Positions 8,700-15,046 of a stretch of DNA of 15,046 nt are shown piece after piece. The notes below the pieces were generated by a model. It saw only the letters and a program-made list of their open reading frames with translations. It did not search any database and was not told where the DNA came from. The position numbers and the translations under genes are program-made. Every line of letters starts with the position of its first letter. The first letter of the stretch is position 1. Source of the DNA: Hirudo medicinalis (taxonomy: Eukaryota; Annelida; Clitellata; Hirudinida; Hirudinidae); contig MPNW01000046.1 in assembly GCA_011800805.1 (NCBI GenBank), forward strand, positions 231,027 to 246,072, written 5' to 3'.

Positions 8700-9677
8700 T
8701 CTTTAAAGCAAGTAAAATTATAGTTTTGGATATGTTTTTATTTTTTAACATTTTTAACATAGACTTTATCCATAAACTTTTATCCGAAAACTTAAAATTA
8801 AATGTTTCTGTATATTAGCTTATTATCCCAAGTTTTTCATATTTATAATCTTCTGTAACGCAGCTCTGCAGAACTAAATTAAGTTTACAGCATCTCGCAA
8901 GATTCCAAAATCTCAACAGTTTCCACAAATCTTACAGTTCCACACAATTTCTCAACTCGATTATTCAGTTCTATTAACTGAATATTTGCTCAATAAACTT
9001 ACTAGAAAATCTCCCAAGTTTACGGACCCCAGGTTTATTTCCATATTAAAATGTTTAACTCTTTTGTATTTGTATAGAAATTTGGCACCAACAATGGAAT
9101 AAATTCTAGATAAAATGGATGGAAAACAAAGAAAATTGGACACAAATTTATAATTACACCTACTTTAAAGTGCTGTTTTGGCATATTTGAAACTGTTTAT
9201 AATTTGGAAAAATTTTAAATAAGTTTGTTTAATACACAAATTATGAAAAATGGTATTCAAAAATCAAAACCCCCGCTCTCGAAAAAAATTTCTGGGTGCG
9301 CCACTGATCAGAGTTGTGATAATTAATCCAGCAATTGCGGGAATTACAACCAAATTCAATGGAATTACAGTTAAGAACATCTGAATTGGTAGCATACGTT
9401 TGGTTGCAACAAATTATGATGATAATACCTTTTTAAATAAGTATTTGTCTCATAAATTATAAATCACTTTAGTAACCTTTAATTTCCTCAGGTTAATAAA
9501 AACAAACAGATAGATGTAAGGCGACAAATTTCACAAAAAAATATAAAAGCAAGCTTAGATGCAAAATTCGTGAAAGCTATTTTAAGTCTTAAAATAGAGC
9601 TTAGATTCATGAAGGCTTGTAGGATCGCACATCCATCATAATCACGTGCTGATCCTAGCCTTATCAGCGATGACTTA
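8700..9677. other. AT-rich divergent intergenic region between gene B and D2
   Basis: No gene is supported. It holds a transposon-end-like relic at 9265-9306, a 10-bp perfect hairpin (arms CTATTTTAAG / CTTAAAATAG, 9577-9597, one-base loop) and CTTAGAT words at 9563 and 9599. Confidence 0.45.
9265..9306. mobile_element. Transposon-end-like relic (reads CAGTGGCGCACCCAG on minus strand)
   Basis: The segment ends in GGGTGCGCCACTG, i.e. CAGTGGCGCACCCAG on the minus strand, a form common at hAT-type or MITE termini, followed inward by an A/T run and a C-rich run. There is no partner terminus in view. Confidence 0.3.
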
Positions 9678-9881
9678 CCAGGCGCGCATCCTTTGTTTGT
9701 GGACATCCTCCTTTGTCCTGACTGGCTATTTAAGAAGCTACGTCAGGGCATTCTTCCCTGGAGACTGAGGAAACCGGTGATCGACACCTCGAATCTCTCC
9801 TTTGCAGCCGACAACCCTCTGAGGATGCTGGTAGCAAGAGAGAGAATAGAGGATCTCCAGGAATGTCTCGTCTGTTACACG
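9678..9881 (+). other. Unrecognised GC-richer open segment, possible exon, cut by the N at 9882
   Basis: After a possible acceptor (TTACCAG, ending 9680) one plus-strand frame is fully open to the N, with peptides such as HPLFVDILLCPDWLFKKLRQ and ADNPLRMLVARERIEDLQE. Composition is much richer in GC than neighbours and looks coding. The other strand has a strong donor-like GTAAGT at the same edge but stops in all frames. I do not recognise the protein. It shows no similarity to the PAN exon expected just before D2, so it may have been brought here by misassembly or be an exon of an unrelated gene. Confidence 0.35.
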
Positions 9882-9882
9882 N
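9882..9882. other. Ambiguous base N, likely assembly joint
   Basis: The single N separates the unrecognised segment from sequence identical to the first bases of the window, and falls inside what should be a continuous PAN exon. Confidence 0.7.
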
Positions 9883-12036
9883 TCGCCCGGTATGTTTGAG
9901 GAATCCTCAAGTTCAAACTATGAATGCCACTTCTTCTCGGTAAGTTCTTGCATTGGCATGTGAATGGTTTGTTAATTTGAACATTTTTACAATCATTTGA
10001 TGCAGAGAACTTCTTTCGATGCTTCTACTGCCCCCTCAACTCTCCTCACTGAACAACCAACGAGTATGTTTCCCCTCTGAACGTGATGTTTGGTAGCCAA
10101 ATGTTTCAATGCAATTAATATTAGTTTATTATAAATTGATTATTTCTATGTCACTTTTAATTTTTTTGGAAAAAGTAAATTAAATAATTGTACTTTAAAT
10201 GTAAGCTTGCACAATGTACTGCCCACATTCTGCATTCAAAATATATGAAAACAATGAACAAATTGTAATGGATTTTCTCCTAATGACAAAGAAACATTTC
10301 TGTGTAATAATTTGCGAATCAGTCGCTTCAAAGTACATATTAATCTCCGAAAATATTTAAATATTATAATTTTTTTAAATTTGCTTCTGCTTACATTTGC
10401 CTGGAATTTATTTTGAATTTTTTGTTGAACATTTTAAGGATCTCCGAAGACGAAAATTTGAAATTATTAATAAAATGTTTAAAAATAGAAATAAAACGAA
10501 TTGATAACCAGAAGTAATTTTGCAGGAACGTTTCGGGAACATGCAGTTGCTACAACTGAAGATAAGCGACCGTTGGAAATAACCACTATCAGTGAGAATA
10601 TTCAATAAGAATTATTATTATTTATTAATAATTATTGCAACTAATATTGAGAATATTAAAGTTGAGAATATTGAACAACAACTATTTTCTCAAGCTATTA
10701 AATATGTGAATATTTTCAATGTAGTTTACATTTTAAAGGTCAAAAAGTAGCAGCAAATTCAAAGGATGAACATTTCAGAAATATAAATTCAACGAGAACA
10801 TTATATTTCAAATATCTTAGATTTAATACAAAACAGTTAAAGCCACAACTTAACAAAGTAAATTTGTTATTTGGCACATTGACTACGAAATAAGCAATAA
10901 TAACAAGAATCACCGTAGAAACATTAATAGCTGAGTCAGAAATAATAATAATAATCTATGAAATTATAATAACATTGATGATGATGACGACGATGATGAA
11001 AAGTAACTACACAGGGGAGAATATCAAAACCCGATAAAAATTAAACTATTAGTTTCATAAATTTAAATTAGAGTTTCTATTTTTTTTAATTATTTATAAG
11101 AGAATGTATTTAATAAAATATTTATTTCATTTATTTATTTAAAAATTGAGCAGAGGACAATTGCCTCTTACCTGCTCAGAAGTAAGCAAACAAGAAAATT
11201 TTGTATGAGAGGTGTGACTCTAACATATCATTTGTACAAAAGGAAGGGAGTAAGATCGTGGTCGTTGATGAGGCAGGTGAATCGACTGTAGGTTGTCGAT
11301 GAAACGATGTTATTGGGGAGAGAGTTCCAAATTTTGATCACGCGATTAGTGAAAAAGTATTTAGTACTTTGGTAGGATGATATTTTTAGCTTGAAATTTA
11401 ATAAAACTAGTAAATATAACATTTTGATATTCAAATCAGCTGCAATGGTTTTAACTTTAAGTTACTTTTTTATTCTTTTTGAATATTTATGGAAAGTAAT
11501 AATAAATAAAATCTATTAAATCAAGAAATTTGTAATTTCTGCGTGAACCGAAACTATGATTCTTTCTGTAGTTTGAATGTTTTTATTGTCCGATTGGAGC
11601 CAAAATTCGATTTTCACTTGCGTGTTCTTTTTGAATTCTCGACAATGGCCTCACGCTTTCACCATTCAACGAATTTGATAAAACATATTTTAAACTTATT
11701 TTCAAATTTGATTTTTAAGAATAAATGTTTAGATTGATGTGCTTCTTCCACGTCCAACACTCGCTTATCGTTGTTTCACATTCAAAAATTGTCTTCTATT
11801 GAATTCCTATTTTACAAATTTTCAAGATTTTTTTTAACTTGTCGATATTTCCAGAAAAATATGCAACACTGGAGAATTTCGACTGCTTGGACAAAAATCC
11901 CTGTGGACTACTTCCCAGCGCCAATTACCCTTACGCAACACCAGACAAATATGTCTCTTGTCCGTTGCTGTCATGCAAAATTTTGACCTGTCCTTTAGGA
12001 AAATATTTTGATCGTATCACCAGAATTTGTCAATAA
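9883..12036 (+). CDS. D2: second copy of the secreted PAN / Thr-rich linker / chitin-binding gene, 5' exon interrupted at the N
   Basis: Exons: 9883-9939 (PAN end), 10006-10063, 10547-10591 or 10526-10591, and 11855-12036 with stop TAA. Lengths and phases match D1 (57, 58, multiple of 3, 182). The first two exons and their 66-nt intron are nearly identical to D1, while exon 3 (ATTEDKRPLEITTI) and the chitin-binding-like exon (CLDKNPCGLL, PDKYVSCPLLSC, TCPLGKYFDR, final ICQ) have diverged. The expected signal peptide and first PAN half are absent upstream, replaced by unrelated sequence. It is either a 5'-truncated duplicate or a misassembled gene. The product would be secreted and glycan-binding if intact. 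Confidence 0.72.
10064..10546 (+). other. Intron 2 of D2
   Basis: Begins GTATGTTTCCCC and shares no visible sequence with D1 intron 2 after the first 8 bases. AT-rich; no other feature was seen. Confidence 0.6.
10592..11854 (+). other. Intron 3 of D2
   Basis: A GTGAGA donor and TTTCCAG acceptor bound an AT-rich intron. It holds simple repeats (AAT and GAT/GAC units, 10940-11000) and an antisense LINE 3' fragment. It is much longer than D1 intron 3 (251 nt), partly through that insertion. Confidence 0.6.
11115..11434 (-). mobile_element. 5'-truncated LINE (jockey/CR1-like) 3' end
   Basis: The minus-strand ORF has YFFTNRVIKIWNSLPNNIVS followed by SRFTCLINDHD and a stop at 11228. The NRV-x-WNSLP signature marks the C-terminal end of many non-LTR retrotransposon polymerases. 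After the stop come a hairpin-forming stretch (GAGCAG...CTGCTC, 11148-11177) and an AAATAAAT-rich tail, as expected for the 3' end of a LINE. The 5' end breaks near 11434, a typical truncated insertion. Its frame is intact over 68 codons, so it is fairly young. Confidence 0.7.
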
Positions 12037-12037
12037 A
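12032..12037 (+). promoter_or_regulatory. AATAAA overlapping the D2 stop codon
   Basis: The end CAA-TAA-ACA contains AATAAA. If used, the 3' UTR would be only about 15-30 nt. No other close canonical signal was seen. Confidence 0.35.
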
Positions 12038-12590
12038 CATCTCATGGAGATTCAAAGTTTTGTTGAATAATTATTTGCATACAGTTTATGCTTTATTCGA
12101 ATTATCATCGTCTGTAGACGAGAAATTTGAAAACATTTAAACTACGATATTTTGAAAACTGCTTTTGAAGGAAATTAAATAACAAGATCAAACGACAATT
12201 TGTTTCGTCTTTAATGACCTGTAAAAGTTAATGATTTTATTGGATGTTGATTACACAATTGGTTACGCTGATGAATTTAAATAAAACCCAAAAATCTGAG
12301 ATGTTTACTAATTTGAATAATCAATCAAACAATTAAAACCTCGGATTCCAGACGTGTTTTGCATTCACCTTCAGAAAATTCCAGTGCTTTCAGTTAAAAT
12401 ATTTCATGTTAACAGAATTTATGTTTTCTTAAAACAACAACGACGACAACGGCGATGATGATGATTATGATGAAGCGCGCACTTCTGCTAAGAGACTGAC
12501 TCTCATTATAGAATTAAATGTGCAAAGTCAATGACGAATGTAAACAAAACAACGAAGCAAATGAACCAATTAAAGAACACCGCGCAATAT
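12038..12590. other. AT-rich region downstream of D2
   Basis: No gene is visible. A GAC/GAT-rich simple repeat lies near 12436-12475. Confidence 0.5.
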
Positions 12591-13050
12591 CTACAATTTA
12601 ATCGACTTTTCAAAGAGCAAATATAGAAAAGTAAAGGGACAGGATTGAAATTGTTTTGTCATTGGTGATAGAATAGAAGAATATAACCTAGGACCACAAC
12701 ATTGAATGGAGAAGAACTTGAAAGTAGATTTAGAGAAAGAAAGACTGTATTCATGTGCATTACTTATAATGAGATGGGTTATTGCTGAAAGGAAAATATC
12801 TTTTGGGGGCATTAAGGTCATAGGAAAACATAAAAAGGACGACTTGTAAACTAAGTATTTGGTAGATATTTAATAGGTTATTGTTTACAAAAATTAAGTT
12901 AATTGAGAATAAAAATGGTAAAAAAACAACACGAATAATACGCTTTTGTAAAATGTTCAAGTAGAGGCCCATGCAATGTTGCGGTAAGTTAGATAGGGAC
13001 AAATAAATACTTTTTGTCAATGGTATTTTGAACTTTCTGTTCAATCCCAT
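12591..13050 (-). mobile_element. Degenerate LINE polymerase C-terminal fragment
   Basis: On the minus strand, in shifting frames, one reads PYLTYRNIAWAST, NILQKRIIRVV, LLNIYQI, QVVLFMF and FSIQCCGPRLYSSI, in the order found in the C-terminal third of jockey/CR1-like reverse transcriptase proteins (compare the usual LQKRAIRII and FSIRYRGPKLWNSLP forms). At least two frameshifts break it. No intact ORF remains. Confidence 0.65.
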
Positions 13051-13099
13051 CGTTTCAACCTAAAGTCGATTCACTTGTCAAGGATTCACTCGTCAAGGA

Positions 13100-14170
13100 T
13101 TACGACCTGTCACCTTTCCTATTGCACAACTGACATATTTGCGTTCACATCCCTCGTTCTCGGCTAAATTTCAGTTTGAGCGGGTAAAAAGCATTTGTAC
13201 TTTGTCAGGGCGCTTGTGGCAAATCTGCTTGAGAAATTGCAGCATTATGGCATTAGTGATAAATGCTTATGATGCTTATCGTGTTACTTAAGAGGTCAAA
13301 CCCAGATGGTGCTAACGGCACAAATGTCTTTATATCGGGTTAAGACATTGGTGAAATTTACTCAATAATGAACACCGAACTTCTAAAAGTAATATAGTGG
13401 TGCAAAGCTAATGTTCTCTCTCAATACTAAAAAAAAGCTGTTCATCTGTTATTTCATAAACTGATAAAAAACCCATTCCTTGATGATCATTGTATTCGCA
13501 TTGAGGACTTCACTCTATCTCGTGTTGACATTTGTAAATTTCTTGGGATTTTTGTAACCCAATACGTTCATTCAATATCTCACCTTCAAACCTCATATAA
13601 AATGACAGATTCGGTTCGTCCAAGGCCGGGACCGGCAACCGAGCTGCGAGCCCGTTTCACTTCGTCAATGTAACATTATATTATTCATTCATATTTTCAA
13701 ATTTGAATTACTATCTGTTTATTATATTATCTGTTTATTATTATAATCTGGCCTGGACTTCTAATTACTCATCTTACATACTCCACTTGCTTAGACTCAA
13801 GAAAAAATATCTACGTATTACTCTGCACTTACCATACAACTCTCACACTGACCCTTTCTTCAAAAACTAAAAATACCTAAAATTCATCAAATTAACTATC
13901 ATCACGTAGGCATCTTTATGTATAGGCTTGATCGTTGCATGTTTCCTTGCTAATTTAACACATTTTTTTATAAAGCCATCACCATCACATCCACATGCAC
14001 TCCGATATGTACCAAGATACAAATCCTCTTTTTCCAGATCCAACATACAACTTCATTCCACCACATGTTTAGATCCAAAAATACATTCAAAGATTCCAGT
14101 TCCCATCTTTCAGCAACCGAACTTAGTTTCCTCCAAACAAGTTTCTTTCGGGACAATTAACTTTGGGAAC
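13100..14170 (+). mobile_element. Degenerate LINE polymerase relic, head-to-head with the previous one
   Basis: Plus-strand frames give LLEKLQHYGISDKC (from 13225), CYLRGQTQMV, WCKANVLSLNTKK, RVDICKFLGIF (13521-13553), YNLAWTSN (13742), LHLPYNSHTDPFFK and IHQINYHHVGIFMYRL. These follow the order palm, thumb and C-terminal region of jockey/CR1-type reverse transcriptases. In-frame stops and several frameshifts show it is inactive. The catalytic FADD-type motif was not found, and a stretch may be missing around 13320-13390. The 5' boundary is approximate. Confidence 0.68.
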
Positions 14171-14398
14171 ATTATGAGCGAAGGGAGGCCAGGTATTGAC
14201 CGAGGTTATAAAGGTTTGAGGTTATTGATTGAGATTATAAAGTGCAGAGAAGAGAGATATTTTAGGATACCGCAGGATGTGACTTTTCAGACTTTTGAGA
14301 ATATTTTATATTACGTAGTTAATAGAATTAATAGAAAATACCATCAAGCTTTAGTCAAGAATTCAGGAAAGAATTTTGAGCGCAATTCATTTCTATGA
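14171..14398 (+). other. Open reading frame tail of unknown origin
   Basis: After the LINE-like part, a plus-strand frame stays open to a stop at 14396-14398 with peptides RGYKGLRLLIEIIKCREERY and FRIPQDVTFQTFENILYYVV. The composition changes from C-rich to purine-rich at about 14150, so this is probably a different piece of DNA from the LINE. I do not recognise it. The ORF has no convincing start of its own, since its upstream half overlaps the LINE relic in another frame. Confidence 0.3.
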
Positions 14399-14778
14399 TT
14401 ACTGGGTGAATAATGAGCTTTTTTTGTGATGTGATGAACGTCTCCAATGAAAAACAAATAATTAAAAAAATCAATAAATTCATATTTACATATTTCACCT
14501 GAAGAAATTGCGGTAGTTTAAAACAACATAGTGATTTGCAAGTCACTACTTAAAAACATCAAATATACCTGGTCAAACAAAAACAACATCAAAGCCATTC
14601 ATTTCCAAAATCTATAAATAACAAACATCGTAGGAGAATTGAATGGAAGAAATACTGCAATCAATATTTGTCATCGCATGTCCGTTGAAGTTATTTCTCG
14701 TGAAAGGAAGCCCTGGCTTCTTATAATGCTTCTGGAACCAAAGCAAGAGATCATTTTGGAAAAAAGAAATTATTTGAT
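14399..14778. other. Upstream region of the third D-type gene
   Basis: No gene was seen. TTATAA at 14721-14726, about 53 nt before the ATG at 14779, is a weak TATA candidate. The rest is AT-rich. Confidence 0.35.
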
Positions 14779-15046
14779 ATGATTTCGAAAATAATTTTTG
14801 TTCCTTTGTTTTGCAATGTTATCGCAATTTCTGCCAATGGCACTTTCAGGCTCGTAACAAATTTTCAAGGCGTCCCTTTGTGCAGTGTCTCCACCTCTTC
14901 AACCAACATTCAATCTTATACAGTTACTTCTTGTCAACCAGAATGTGCTCACTTGTGTTGGAAGCATCCCGATTGTAATGGATTCAATTACGCTAAGAAA
15001 TTATCCTCCAACTGCCAATTGTACCTGAGTTCGCCCGGTATGTTTG
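14779..15046 (+). CDS. D3: 5' exon of a PAN-domain secreted protein, cut by the window end
   Basis: ATG 14779 opens 89 codons to the window edge. The leader (MISKIIFVPLFCNVIAISA) is a good signal peptide with cleavage expected near residue 19. The mature part shows PAN/apple-type cysteine spacing: Cys52, Cys56, Cys60, Cys66 and Cys79, with CNGFNY and NCQLYL in the usual places. PAN domains bind proteins or carbohydrates outside the cell. The last 16 bases equal the first 16 of the window and of D2, in the same frame, so this exon would supply the missing PAN start of a D gene. Joined to the D1 exons it would give a protein of 198 residues. Whether it belongs to a further copy or to D1/D2 themselves depends on the assembly. 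Confidence 0.82.
   Translation, partial: MISKIIFVPLFCNVIAISANGTFRLVTNFQGVPLCSVSTSSTNIQSYTVTSCQPECAHLCWKHPDCNGFNYAKKLSSNCQLYLSSPGMF

Noticed and set aside
1..15046. CRISPR array, bacterial operon, tRNA or rRNA genes
   Set aside because: No regularly spaced repeats, no ribosome binding sites with clustered ORFs, and no cloverleaf or rRNA segments were recognised. Introns and poly(A) signals indicate an animal nuclear genome.
1..15046. True circular molecule (16-bp terminal overlap)
   Set aside because: The overlap is short, lies in a coding exon that recurs at 9883, and is better explained by a tandem duplication or a repeat-bounded contig.

Overview
This is AT-rich eukaryotic DNA, almost certainly from an invertebrate animal. 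The genes are split by GT-AG introns and encode secreted or single-pass membrane proteins built from animal extracellular modules (PAN/apple-like, peritrophin-type chitin-binding, galactose-binding-like). The gene-poor parts hold decayed non-LTR retrotransposons and microsatellites. The phylum cannot be fixed from sequence alone. None of the main genes appears as a single ORF; all were built by joining exons at splice sites and checking intron phase between paralogues.

Layout. 1-1840 (+): the 3' part of a gene (D1) for a secreted PAN / Thr-Ser linker / chitin-binding protein. 2820-4526 (-): gene A, a type I membrane protein with a galactose-binding-like ectodomain. 4973-5595 (+): a possible broken or diverged PAN-like gene (E) behind a TATA box. 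5987-6854 (-): gene C, a compact paralogue of A. 7156-8653 (-): gene B, the closest paralogue of A. 9678-9881: a GC-richer open segment that I do not recognise, ending at a single N. 9883-12036 (+): D2, a second copy of the D 3' part. 12.5-14.2 kb: degenerate LINE fragments in head-to-head orientation. 14779-15046 (+): the 5' exon (signal peptide plus most of a PAN domain) of a third D-type gene, cut by the window edge.

The central result is a tandem family on the minus strand. A, B and C share a 64-nt signal-peptide exon, intron phases 1-0-1 (plus a further phase-0 intron in A and B), an ectodomain with conserved W-[RK]-C, WP-x-A, NGDC, WIW and YCR motifs, and a separate membrane-anchor exon. 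They are interleaved with plus-strand D genes encoding secreted PAN plus chitin-binding proteins. Linked membrane receptor-like and secreted lectin-like genes, with divergent tails and evidence of recent duplication, would suit a recognition or mucosal/cuticle-associated gene cluster. That function is a hypothesis, not something the sequence shows.

The first 16 and last 16 bases of the window are identical and join in frame within the PAN exon. A 187-bp block at the window start recurs directly after the N. The local assembly therefore reflects either real tandem D-gene duplication or repeat-induced misassembly, and this should be settled before copy number is interpreted.
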